Positions 51,520 to 59,706 of a stretch of DNA of 64,000 bases are shown one piece after another. The notes beneath the pieces were generated by a model that was not told the origin of the DNA, made no database searches, and was given only the letters and a program-made list of their open reading frames with translations. The translations under genes were made by a program, and so were the position numbers. Positions within the stretch are counted from its first letter, which is position 1. Each line of letters begins with the position of its first letter. Source of the DNA: JBIQJD01 sp044507695 (GTDB taxonomy: Bacteria; Bacteroidota; Ignavibacteria; Ignavibacteriales; Ignavibacteriaceae); the NCBI GenBank assembly GCA_044507695.1, contig JBIQJD010000002.1:257390-321389 (forward strand), read 5' to 3'.

Positions 51520-51873
51520 TCAATTTTCTTTTGTATTGCTCTGATATTTATTAACAAGCAGATTTGAAATAACGAAGCCAAACCCCGTTACAACAAATAG
51601 TGCAAAGGGAACCCAATACTCTTTACTTGTAACATCCTGTAATATTAATCCAATCCCCAAACCCAAACCAAATGTAACAGAGATAATACCAATTTTAAGC
51701 AGTATGAATTTATCCCTCTTTCGCTCAAAAAATTCTTTAATATTTTGTGCGTCCAGGCCTTTTTCAATAAGCATCTGTCTTTCCTTTGAGCGGAAATAAA
51801 GATACGTAACAAATGAAAGGCCGATTACAAGAAAAAGTACAATTGGTATGAAAACTTCGGCAGCATTATTCAT
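51520..51873 (-). CDS. Small membrane protein, DUF6249-like
   Basis: The 117-residue protein has three hydrophobic segments (about 7-26, 57-79, 87-108) separated by a charged helix (SKERQMLIEKGLDAQNIKEFFERKRDK). The short charged helix starting with MLIEKG is typical of a DUF6249-like family often found beside ECF sigma factors. It converges with trxB. The ECF sigma gene lies 175 bases away, divergent. Function unknown. Confidence 0.75.
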   Translation of the reverse strand: MNNAAEVFIPIVLFLVIGLSFVTYLYFRSKERQMLIEKGLDAQNIKEFFERKRDKFILLKIGIISVTFGLGLGIGLILQDVTSKEYWVPFALFVVTGFGFVISNLLVNKYQSNTKEN

Positions 51874-52048
51874 GAAATATTCTCCTTATGATTTTAATAT
51901 TCCGTTTTATTTTTCCTTCTGTAACTTTTGACAGGGAAGATTCAGCTTTGGTTACACATTCAAATTGATTTTAAAAAAACATGTCTCTATGTTCTATGCT
52001 AATTCTTCGTTCTTGTTATAAAACAATGTAACCTGGAAAGAAGTATGC

Positions 52049-52630
52049 ATGTCTAAGTTAGAAATGAGAAATCTTACAGATGCGGAAATTATTGAATCTG
52101 TTAAAAAAGGAAATCAAACAGATTATGCAATACTTGTGGACAGGTACAAGAATAAGGCTTTCTCTCTTTTAAAAAGAATGTTGAAAAATGATTTTGATGC
52201 GGAAGAAGTTTTGCAGGATTGTTTTTTAAAAGCATATAATGGTTTGGAAAATTTTAAATTTGAATCAAGCTTTTCAACATGGTTTTATAGAATAGCTTAT
52301 AACACAGCAGTTTCCAGGCTATCACTTAAAAAAAGAAAAATTGAAAATGATATGGCTTCAATAGATGATCAGATACATTTAAGTTATTCGGATAATTCAG
52401 CAGATGTTGAACAGGAAGAATTATCCGTAGTATTATCAAGATTAATTGAAAAACTTCCGGCAAATTATGCTGCGGTTATTAATCTATTTTATATGAATCA
52501 ATTGAGTTGTGAAGAGATTAGCGAGATTATGCAAATCTCCGTTGCCAATGTGAAGGTAATGCTGTACCGATCCAGAAATTCTTTAAAGGAAATTATTTTA
52601 AAGAATAATTTAACCAGGGAATTATTATGA
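52049..52630 (+). CDS. ECF-type RNA polymerase sigma factor
   Basis: The 193-residue sigma factor has region 2 (about 20-95, YALLVDRYKNKAFSLLKRM-like start and FSTWFYRIAYNTAVSRL) and region 4 helix-turn-helix (about 130-185, LPANYAAVINLFYMNQLSCEEISEIMQISVANVKVMLYRSRN). It lacks regions 1 and 3, as in ECF factors. The anti-sigma-like gene overlaps by four bases (ATGA). The upstream gap (51874-52048) should hold an autoregulated promoter. Confidence 0.93.
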   Translation: MSKLEMRNLTDAEIIESVKKGNQTDYAILVDRYKNKAFSLLKRMLKNDFDAEEVLQDCFLKAYNGLENFKFESSFSTWFYRIAYNTAVSRLSLKKRKIENDMASIDDQIHLSYSDNSADVEQEELSVVLSRLIEKLPANYAAVINLFYMNQLSCEEISEIMQISVANVKVMLYRSRNSLKEIILKNNLTRELL

Positions 52631-53148
52631 ACAGATTAAGCGATGAAATATTAAATAAATACATTGATAATGAATTAAGTGAAGAAGAAAAATTAAAAAT
52701 CCGGCAGCAGATTCAATCATCAGAAGAAGACAAAAAAAGATTTGCTGCTCTTCAGGCTGTACATATCAATTTAAAAAAAGAACATGTCCCCGAAGTTTCA
52801 CCCGATTTTACTTCGCGCTTAATGTCAAAAATAATGAAGCAGCGAAAAGCTAAAAATGAACAAAGAGTTTTCATCTTTTCAATCGGCTCAGTCTTTTTAA
52901 TAATATTGCTTATAATAATTGGATTTTTTATTTCCTCAACAATTAATACCGAGTCCTCATCTTCAGTTTCAATTTTGAACACAATAGTTTCTTTCATGGC
53001 AGAATTTGGCAGCAAAATTTCTCTCGGCTTCAGCGGTAAATACATTTCAATAGTTGGATCGATACTTTCTTTTTCAATTATTCTAACTGCGTATTTCTTT
53101 TTTGATTATAAAAAACATACTAATCATTGGTTTGGCAAAACAAACTGA
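52627..53148 (+). CDS. Putative anti-sigma factor
   Basis: The 173-residue protein has an N-terminal helical cytoplasmic part (about 1-80; SDEILNKYIDNELSEEEKLKIRQQIQ is typical of anti-sigma domains), then two transmembrane segments (about 83-105 and 138-160). The zinc-binding HxxxCxxC motif of ZAS anti-sigma factors is absent. The ATGA overlap with the ECF sigma gene makes it the likely regulator. The signal it senses is not known. A terminator follows at 53200-53232. Confidence 0.82.
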   Translation: MNRLSDEILNKYIDNELSEEEKLKIRQQIQSSEEDKKRFAALQAVHINLKKEHVPEVSPDFTSRLMSKIMKQRKAKNEQRVFIFSIGSVFLIILLIIIGFFISSTINTESSSSVSILNTIVSFMAEFGSKISLGFSGKYISIVGSILSFSIILTAYFFFDYKKHTNHWFGKTN

Positions 53149-53199
53149 TATTCATTTTGTTTTAATTCACTATTTTTAATAAAATTACAAATCAATTAT

Positions 53200-53232
53200 A
53201 GCGGTTATCAGAAGATAGCCGCTTCATTTTTT
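53200..53232 (+). terminator. Intrinsic terminator of the ECF/anti-sigma unit
   Basis: AGCGGTTATC (53200-53209) pairs with GATAGCCGCT (53214-53223, one G-U pair) around an AGAA loop and is followed by TCATTTTTT. Confidence 0.88.
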
Positions 53233-53250
53233 AAATATCAATTTTTAATT

Positions 53251-56088
53251 ATGAATAAAAAGTTTTTATCTGCATTGCTTGCAGTGTTTTTTATTTGCTC
53301 CATGATGAGCGCACAGGAGAAGTATGCTGCTGTTCCGGAACAATTTAAAATGATTGATAAAGATAACTCATTGAATTCTGAAGAAGCACTGCTTCAGAAA
53401 TTTTATTTTATCTTTGATAAACAAAAACTAAAAACTAAATATAATGTAAATTCAATGCTGCATCCGTTTAAATGTGCAACCGGATTGATGGAAGAATATC
53501 ATCGCAGTAAATCATTACTTTCTTCAGATGCAGTAAAAACAATTGAAGGTTATTTAAATAGACCTTTCAATAAAACTGCTGATACAAAAACTTATATCTC
53601 TCCAGCAGGAAAGTTTGAACTAACCTATTCAACAGAAGGCGCGGACGCTGTTTTTCCGGCAGATTCCAACGGCAATAGTGTGCCTGATTTTGTTGAATGG
53701 GTTGCTGATTATTTTGATTACAGTTGGGATTTTACAATTGATTCATTAGGATACCTTCCGCCTCCGATTGGTGAAGGCAGGTATCAAATTGGTTTTGAAA
53801 ATATGGACTTCTACGGTTACACCGAAATTGTATCAGGTAAACTTACGAGAATTGTTATGCACAGTAACTTTTTAGATTTTCCTGAGAATACAGATCCTGA
53901 AGGCAACCAGAAAGGTGCAGCAAAGGCTACTGCTATTCATGAATTTAAACATGCTGTTCAAAGAGTTTATAATGATTGGGAGGAAGATGGCTGGTTTAGT
54001 GAAATGGATGCAACATGGATGGAAGATATAGGTTATGATTATGTGAATGATTATTACAACTATTTAACTGAATCGCAATTAAGGCAGCCTTACAGATCAT
54101 TCAATCAGGGAAGCGGCTATGAAGATTGTTTGTGGCTGCATTACATTACTGAAAAATATGGCCTTGATGCAAACCGTATGATTTGGGAGAGGCTATTAAC
54201 AATTGGAAATGAACCGATTTATAATACATTTAATGAAGTATTAAGCAGCTTTAGTTCTTCTTTTAAAAGCGGATTTGCTGAATATTATTCATGGAATTTT
54301 TCAACTGGTGAAAGAGCAGATGGATTATTTGAGACTTATGAAGAAGCCACGGAATATCCTGCATCAATTCTTTGCGGCGGGAAAAAATCTATTCCTTCTG
54401 TAAATGAAGGCTGCGGATTAAATCCTCCATCTGGAAATTTTCTCTGCTTCAATGGTAATGATTTAAATAAATTTTTAAAGATAAAATTTAACGGCGATGC
54501 AGGTGGAGATTATACAATAAAAATATTAGTAGCATATAAAAATGGTACAACAGACCAACTTACATTTGATTTATCACCTTCAACAAATTTGGATTATCTT
54601 CTCAAACAAAAAATTAAAGATATAAACTACCTGGCTGTTATACCTGTTCTTACAAATTTTTCAGGCTCATCAAAAAAATATATTGCCGAACTTTCAATCT
54701 TTCAAACAGCAGAATTTGTATTTGCTCCTTTACGTGATACCGAAAGTCTTGAAGCACGGACGATCAGTATTCAATTAATCAATGAAAATAATATTGCAGT
54801 TACTGATTCACTGAAATTGTTTTACAGGATAAATAACGCCCAATTCATCTCACAGCCGATGTTACCAGATGGTGAAGAGTTTTCATCTGATATCCCGCCT
54901 GTTTCTTCTAATTCAATTGTAGAGTATTATTTTTCAATTTACGATACGCTTGGTGATTACACTTATTATCCCGATTCCGCGCCTGCAGAAACATTTTCAT
55001 ACTTTGCCGGTCCGGATAATCAACTTCCTACTTTAAATCATTTTTCAAAATCAATTTTGAACAAACATAATTTTCCTTTAACAATCTATGTATCTTCATC
55101 AGATAATATCGGAATTGATTCGTTGTTTGTTGAGTACAAAATAAATGATGGAGAACTTTTAAAATCATCCTTTGAATTAATTAAAGACAGTATTTATTCT
55201 GGAAAGATAAATATCGATGCGGCTCAGCTAAACACCGGAGATAAATTTGAATACCGCATAACTGCAGTTGATCTGTCTGAAAATCATAACAAAAAATATT
55301 TTCCGGAAGAAGGATTCTCTGCATTTATTCTTGCAGATGGTTATTCTTATTCTTCAAGCCCGCAAAAAGAAATAAAAATCTTTCCGGTAATGAGGGATAC
55401 AATAGAAGTTACCGATGATTTCATCATCAAAGATTTAAACATAAAATTAAAATTCCGGCACAATAGAATTAGCGATCTTACATTAAGGATTATTCCGCCT
55501 TTCAGACCAGCCACACCATTATTTACAAGACCAGGGCTTGGAACAGAATTTGGAAATGCTAACGATCCGGATATTATTATAGATCAGGAAGCATTTGAAA
55601 CATTTGAAAATTTTGAACCATATCTCTCCAATCCATTGATAGGAGAATTTCGTCCTGATACAACAAATCTGAATTATTTCAATGGCTACAACGCTAAAGG
55701 TAAATGGATAATCACAATAAATGATTATGTTGCTGATGAATCAGGAATAATGGATGAGTGGAAATTAATATTCAGCGGAGATAAAACAACTGATATAGCT
55801 GAGGAGAATTTACTTCCTCTGGAATTTTCACTTGAACAAAATTATCCAAATCCTTTTAATCCCGAAACAATAATTAAATTCAATATTGCACAGCAAACAT
55901 TTGGTTCATTAAAAATTTATGATATTACAGGAAGTGAAGTTGCTGTACTTGTAAATGGAGAACTTTTACCCGGCAGTTATCAACTTGTTTTTGATGCATC
56001 AAAAAATAATCTTGCCAGCGGATTTTATTTTTACCGATTGCAGACAAATCAGTTTAATTCAACAAGAAAAATGTTATTCTTAAAATAA
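53251..56088 (+). CDS. Secreted metalloprotease with P-domain and T9SS sorting domain
   Basis: The 945-residue protein has a signal peptide (ending MMSAQ), then a MXAN_6640-type putative metalloprotease domain with AIHEFKHAVQ (HExxH, about residue 230). A beta-rich middle covers about 430-690. A P-type domain (proprotein convertase-like, about 705-850) includes DLNIKLKFRHNRISDLTLRI and GKWIITINDYVADESGIMDEW. The last 80 or so residues form a T9SS sorting domain (NYPNPFNPETIIKF, ASGFYFYRL, RKMLFLK). It is therefore an exported surface protease. The catalytic zinc site has the family's HEFKH core; a third ligand is not identified. It is followed 9 bases later by the YbjQ gene. Confidence 0.9.
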   Translation: MNKKFLSALLAVFFICSMMSAQEKYAAVPEQFKMIDKDNSLNSEEALLQKFYFIFDKQKLKTKYNVNSMLHPFKCATGLMEEYHRSKSLLSSDAVKTIEGYLNRPFNKTADTKTYISPAGKFELTYSTEGADAVFPADSNGNSVPDFVEWVADYFDYSWDFTIDSLGYLPPPIGEGRYQIGFENMDFYGYTEIVSGKLTRIVMHSNFLDFPENTDPEGNQKGAAKATAIHEFKHAVQRVYNDWEEDGWFSEMDATWMEDIGYDYVNDYYNYLTESQLRQPYRSFNQGSGYEDCLWLHYITEKYGLDANRMIWERLLTIGNEPIYNTFNEVLSSFSSSFKSGFAEYYSWNFSTGERADGLFETYEEATEYPASILCGGKKSIPSVNEGCGLNPPSGNFLCFNGNDLNKFLKIKFNGDAGGDYTIKILVAYKNGTTDQLTFDLSPSTNLDYLLKQKIKDINYLAVIPVLTNFSGSSKKYIAELSIFQTAEFVFAPLRDTESLEARTISIQLINENNIAVTDSLKLFYRINNAQFISQPMLPDGEEFSSDIPPVSSNSIVEYYFSIYDTLGDYTYYPDSAPAETFSYFAGPDNQLPTLNHFSKSILNKHNFPLTIYVSSSDNIGIDSLFVEYKINDGELLKSSFELIKDSIYSGKINIDAAQLNTGDKFEYRITAVDLSENHNKKYFPEEGFSAFILADGYSYSSSPQKEIKIFPVMRDTIEVTDDFIIKDLNIKLKFRHNRISDLTLRIIPPFRPATPLFTRPGLGTEFGNANDPDIIIDQEAFETFENFEPYLSNPLIGEFRPDTTNLNYFNGYNAKGKWIITINDYVADESGIMDEWKLIFSGDKTTDIAEENLLPLEFSLEQNYPNPFNPETIIKFNIAQQTFGSLKIYDITGSEVAVLVNGELLPGSYQLVFDASKNNLASGFYFYRLQTNQFNSTRKMLFLK

Positions 56089-56097
56089 GGAGGAAAA

Positions 56098-56430
56098 ATG
56101 CTTGTTCTAACCACCAATACAATTGAAGGGAAAAAAATCTCAAAATACTACGGAATAGTAAGCGGCGAAGCAATTCTTGGTGCAAATATTTTTAAAGATA
56201 TTTTTGCCGGAATAAGAGATATAGTTGGCGGGCGTTCTGCTGCGTATGAAAAAGAATTAAGATCAGCAAAAGATATTGCGCTGAGAGAAATGATTGAAGC
56301 AGCAACTGCATTGGGCGCAAATGCTGTTATTGGTGTTGATCTGGATTATGAAACAATCGGCGGCGGCGGCGGAAATATGCTTATGGTTAGTGCAAGCGGT
56401 ACTGCAGTTTTTGTTGAAGGTGAAAACTAA
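56098..56430 (+). CDS. YbjQ family heavy-metal-binding-like protein
   Basis: The 110-residue cytoplasmic protein is of the YbjQ/UPF0145 family: TTNTIEGKKISKYYGIVSGEAILGANIFKDIFAGIRDIVGGRS and ALGANAVIGVDLDYETIG are diagnostic. Members form pentamers and are suggested to bind metal, with little proven function. GGAGG lies just before the start, in the bases after the protease stop codon. It is followed by era after 20 bases. Confidence 0.94.
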   Translation: MLVLTTNTIEGKKISKYYGIVSGEAILGANIFKDIFAGIRDIVGGRSAAYEKELRSAKDIALREMIEAATALGANAVIGVDLDYETIGGGGGNMLMVSASGTAVFVEGEN

Positions 56431-56450
56431 TTTCGAAAGAATTAATAATT

Positions 56451-57386
56451 ATGAATGAAGATACGGAGAAAAATTCGGGAATTGTTAAAGCTGGTTTTGC
56501 GGCTATACTTGGTAAACCAAATTCGGGTAAATCCACACTTATGAATCTGCTGCTCGGGCAGAAGATTTCCATTACAACAAATAAACCGCAGACAACACGC
56601 AAAAGAATTCTTGGAATTTTATCCGAAGAAAATTATCAAATCATTTTTCTTGATACACCGGGAATTTTAAAACCTGGTTATCTGCTTCAGGAAAAAATGA
56701 TGGATCATGTTTCTCAATCTGTTAAAGATGCTGATGTTGTAATTTTATTAATTGATATTGCCGCAGATCCCGATGGATCAAATACTTTGCAGGATGAATT
56801 TGTAAGTGAATTCCTGCAAAGAAATAAAAAACCTGTTCTGCTTCTTTTAAATAAGATTGATCTCTCTGATGAAACAAAAATCAAAAATGTTTTTAATAAG
56901 TTTGATCAGCAGGGGCTATTTAAAAGAATAATTCCAATTTCAGCATCAATGGGATTTAACACGCAGCAAATCGTTCCCGCAATAGTTGAACTGCTTCCAT
57001 CGCATCCAAAATATTATCCTGATGATATTGTTGCGGATGAGAATGAAAGATTTTTTGTTTCTGAAATCATAAGAGAAAAAATTCTTGAACAATACCAGGA
57101 AGAAATTCCTTACAGTGTAGAAATTGCAATTGCTGATTTTAAAGAACAGGAAGACCGTAAAGATTTTATTCAGGCAGAAATTTTTGTTGAACGAGATTCA
57201 CAAAAAGGAATAATAATCGGCAGGCAGGGATCAGCAATTAAAAAACTGGGGGAGAATGCGCGCAAAGCTATTGAGGATTTTTTACAGCGTCCCGTATTTC
57301 TTGAACTTCGTGTAAAAGTAAAGAGCAAATGGCGTTCAGATGAAAAAATGCTCCGCAATTTTGGTTACAGCAGCGGTGAGGAATAA
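56451..57386 (+). CDS. era: GTPase Era
   Basis: This essential GTPase binds 16S rRNA and helps assemble the 30S subunit. It has 311 residues. The G motifs are GKPNSGKST (G1), the switch TTRKRILG (G2), DTPGI (G3), NKID (G4) and SAS (G5). The C-terminal KH domain has GIIIGRQGSAIKKLGENARKAIEDF and VKVKSKWR. All expected parts are present. It follows the YbjQ gene closely and precedes a DMT-type transporter. Confidence 0.96.
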   Translation: MNEDTEKNSGIVKAGFAAILGKPNSGKSTLMNLLLGQKISITTNKPQTTRKRILGILSEENYQIIFLDTPGILKPGYLLQEKMMDHVSQSVKDADVVILLIDIAADPDGSNTLQDEFVSEFLQRNKKPVLLLLNKIDLSDETKIKNVFNKFDQQGLFKRIIPISASMGFNTQQIVPAIVELLPSHPKYYPDDIVADENERFFVSEIIREKILEQYQEEIPYSVEIAIADFKEQEDRKDFIQAEIFVERDSQKGIIIGRQGSAIKKLGENARKAIEDFLQRPVFLELRVKVKSKWRSDEKMLRNFGYSSGEE

Positions 57387-57418
57387 ATTTATGTTTGCAT
57401 CAATTTCATTTTCTCCCG

Positions 57419-58339
57419 ATGAATAAATATAAATATCTTGGTGAAGGCGCACTTATTCTTACAACTTTAATTTGGGGTGGAACTTTTCCAATAATTAAAA
57501 ATGCGCTTGCCAATATTTCTCCAATGCTTTTTATTACACTCCGATTTTCACTGGCTTCAATTCTTGTGCTTCCTTTCATCCTTAAAATATTAAAGAACAC
57601 TCCGCGGAAAGCCTTGATTGGCGGCATGTTTCTTGGGTTAATTTATTTTTTAGGATTTGCTGCTCAAACTGCCGGATTAAAATTTACTTCAGCTACCAAA
57701 TCAGGTTTTATCACAGGCACATTTATCCTTTTTGTTCCGTTGTTTCAATTAATAATTGAAAAACGAATGCCCGGTAAAGGAAACATAATCGGGATAATTT
57801 TAGTTCTAATCGGCTTAGTTTTTCTTTCAAGTAAAGGAACATCTTTCCTCACAATATTTTCTGAACTTGGTGATAATTTTAACACAGGAGATTTTCTAAC
57901 ATTTATTTGTGCGTTTTTCTTTGCCTGGTATGTTGTTTATCTTGACCTGGTTAGTAAAAAATTCAATTACATTCCGCTTGTTTTTATGCAGCTTGCTGTT
58001 ACAGCAGTTGGTTCTGCATTATTCATGATTTTCTTTGCGTTAACAGAAATTGAATCTCCAAAAATAATTTTAAATGAAGCAGTAATCACGGCATTGGTTT
58101 ATACATTTTTGCTTGCAACAATACTTACAACAACATTGCAGACAAAATTTCAAAAAGTTGTATCGCCGGCTAAAGCAGGAATTATTTTATCATTTGAACC
58201 TATCTTTGCGGCAGTATTTGCTTTTTTTATGTTGCAAGAAAAAATTACTAATTTTGGTTTTATAGGTTGTGCATTAATCTTTTGCGGTTTAGTTGCAGCG
58301 GAAGTAATCGATAAAAAAGAAATTACTTATGGATTATAA
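57419..58339 (+). CDS. DMT/EamA-family transporter
   Basis: This is an inner-membrane drug/metabolite-type transporter of about ten helices in two EamA repeats (about 306 residues from ATG 57419). EGALILTTLIWGGTFPIIKNAL at the start and PAKAGIILSFEPIFAAVFAFFMLQE near the end are the repeat signatures. An in-frame TTG at 57395 could extend it; no good Shine-Dalgarno supports either start. It overlaps the acylphosphatase gene by 11 bases. Substrate unknown. Confidence 0.87.
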   Translation: MNKYKYLGEGALILTTLIWGGTFPIIKNALANISPMLFITLRFSLASILVLPFILKILKNTPRKALIGGMFLGLIYFLGFAAQTAGLKFTSATKSGFITGTFILFVPLFQLIIEKRMPGKGNIIGIILVLIGLVFLSSKGTSFLTIFSELGDNFNTGDFLTFICAFFFAWYVVYLDLVSKKFNYIPLVFMQLAVTAVGSALFMIFFALTEIESPKIILNEAVITALVYTFLLATILTTTLQTKFQKVVSPAKAGIILSFEPIFAAVFAFFMLQEKITNFGFIGCALIFCGLVAAEVIDKKEITYGL

Positions 58340-58610
58340 AGTACGTGCTGAAATTTATATAAATGGACTCGTTCAGGGAGTTGGATTCCGGTATTTTATT
58401 CTTCGTAATGCTGAGCAGCTTGGCTTAACCGGCTACACTAAAAATTTGTACACCGGTGAAGTTCAAACAGTTGTTGAAGGCAGCCGCGCGGCTATTGAAG
58501 AATTATTTAAGAAAATTAAAACCGGTCCTTCACATGCTTCAGTTAATAAAGCAGTAATTACATGGTCCAATTCTAAAAATGAATTTTCACATTTTGAAAT
58601 AAGGCATTAA
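58329..58610 (+). CDS. Acylphosphatase
   Basis: The 93-residue enzyme hydrolyses acyl phosphates. VQGVGFRYF has the catalytic arginine, and GYTKNL has the asparagine. GEVQTVVEGSRAAIEELFKKIKTGPSHASV completes the fold. It overlaps the DMT gene by 11 bases and ispF by one base (TAATG), so translation is coupled along the run 57419-59706. Confidence 0.95.
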   Translation: MDYKVRAEIYINGLVQGVGFRYFILRNAEQLGLTGYTKNLYTGEVQTVVEGSRAAIEELFKKIKTGPSHASVNKAVITWSNSKNEFSHFEIRH

Positions 58611-59095
58611 TGAATTACAGAACAGGTTTGGGTTTTGATGTTCACGCATTTGCCGAAGGAAGAAAACTTATTATAGGCGGCGTTGAAATTCCACATTCCA
58701 AAGGCTTGCTTGGTCATTCTGATGCAGATGTGCTTCTGCACGCAATCAGCGATGCACTTTTAGGTGCTCTTGCGTTGGGCGATATCGGTTCTCACTTTCC
58801 GGATACGGATGAGAAATTTAAAGATGCAGACAGCACGGTTCTGTTAAAAAAAGTTTATGATTTGGTTTTACAAAAAGATTATGAACTTGTAAATCTTGAT
58901 GCAGTTATAGCTTTGCAGAAGCCAAAAATTGCTCCATATATCAATGCAATGAAGGAAAAAATTTCATTCATTCTTTCAACGGAAAAAGATAACATTTCAA
59001 TTAAGGCAACTACTACGGAAAAGCTTGGGTTTGTAGGAAGGGAAGAAGGCATCTCTGCTTTTGCCACAGTGTTAATTAATAAAAAGCAATTATGA
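58610..59095 (+). CDS. ispF: 2-C-methyl-D-erythritol 2,4-cyclodiphosphate synthase
   Basis: This enzyme of the MEP isoprenoid pathway has 161 residues. The metal ligands lie in GFDVHAF (D8, H10) and GLLGHSDADVLLHAISDALLGA. LKDADSTVLLKKVYDL and SIKATTTEKLGFVGREEGISAFATVLI are conserved. It starts at a one-base overlap with the acylphosphatase stop and overlaps the DedA gene by four bases. Other MEP genes are not in the window. Confidence 0.97.
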   Translation: MNYRTGLGFDVHAFAEGRKLIIGGVEIPHSKGLLGHSDADVLLHAISDALLGALALGDIGSHFPDTDEKFKDADSTVLLKKVYDLVLQKDYELVNLDAVIALQKPKIAPYINAMKEKISFILSTEKDNISIKATTTEKLGFVGREEGISAFATVLINKKQL

Positions 59096-59706
59096 TAGAA
59101 AACATTTTTTCCTACATAGGAAACCTCACTCCATTCTGGATTTATGTTACTCTCTTCTTTTTTGCATTTATTGAAAATGTATTTCCTCCCTCACCGAGTG
59201 ATCTTGTTGTAGTAATATCCGGATCGTTAATAGTCCAGCCTGAAATCAATATTCATTTTCTTCCAACATTAATTATTACAAGCATTGGCAGCGTGCTCGG
59301 ATTTATGACTCTCTACTACATTGGAACACAGCTTGATAAAAAAGTTATCCGTGCAGGCAAGATAAAGTTCATTTCACTTGAGGCACTTGAAAAAGCAGAG
59401 CAGTGGTTTTTGAAGTACGGCTACTTTGTAATCCTTGCTAACCGTTTTCTTCCGGGTACAAGATCGGTAATTTCCTTTTTTGCCGGATTGAGTGAATTAA
59501 AAGCAGATAAAACAGTTTTGCTTGCATTCATCAGTGCAGTGTTCTGGAATGCAATCATTATTTATCTCGGAATGATTTTTGGAAATAATATAGAAACTGT
59601 TGATTATTACCTCGGCACATACAGCAATATTGTTATTATTGTTACAGGTGTTGTAGTTCTTGTTTTAGTTATCAGATATTTTCTTAAAAAGAAAAAACAG
59701 CAGTGA
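59092..59706 (+). CDS. DedA family membrane protein
   Basis: The 204-residue inner-membrane protein of the DedA (VTT/SNARE-associated) family has about five hydrophobic segments. FIENVFPPSPSDLVVVISGSL and LANRFLPGTRSVISFFAGLSEL are the family signatures. Members act in lipid and membrane homeostasis, including undecaprenyl-phosphate recycling in some species. It overlaps ispF (ATGA) and lnt (GTGA). Confidence 0.93.
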   Translation: MIENIFSYIGNLTPFWIYVTLFFFAFIENVFPPSPSDLVVVISGSLIVQPEINIHFLPTLIITSIGSVLGFMTLYYIGTQLDKKVIRAGKIKFISLEALEKAEQWFLKYGYFVILANRFLPGTRSVISFFAGLSELKADKTVLLAFISAVFWNAIIIYLGMIFGNNIETVDYYLGTYSNIVIIVTGVVVLVLVIRYFLKKKKQQ

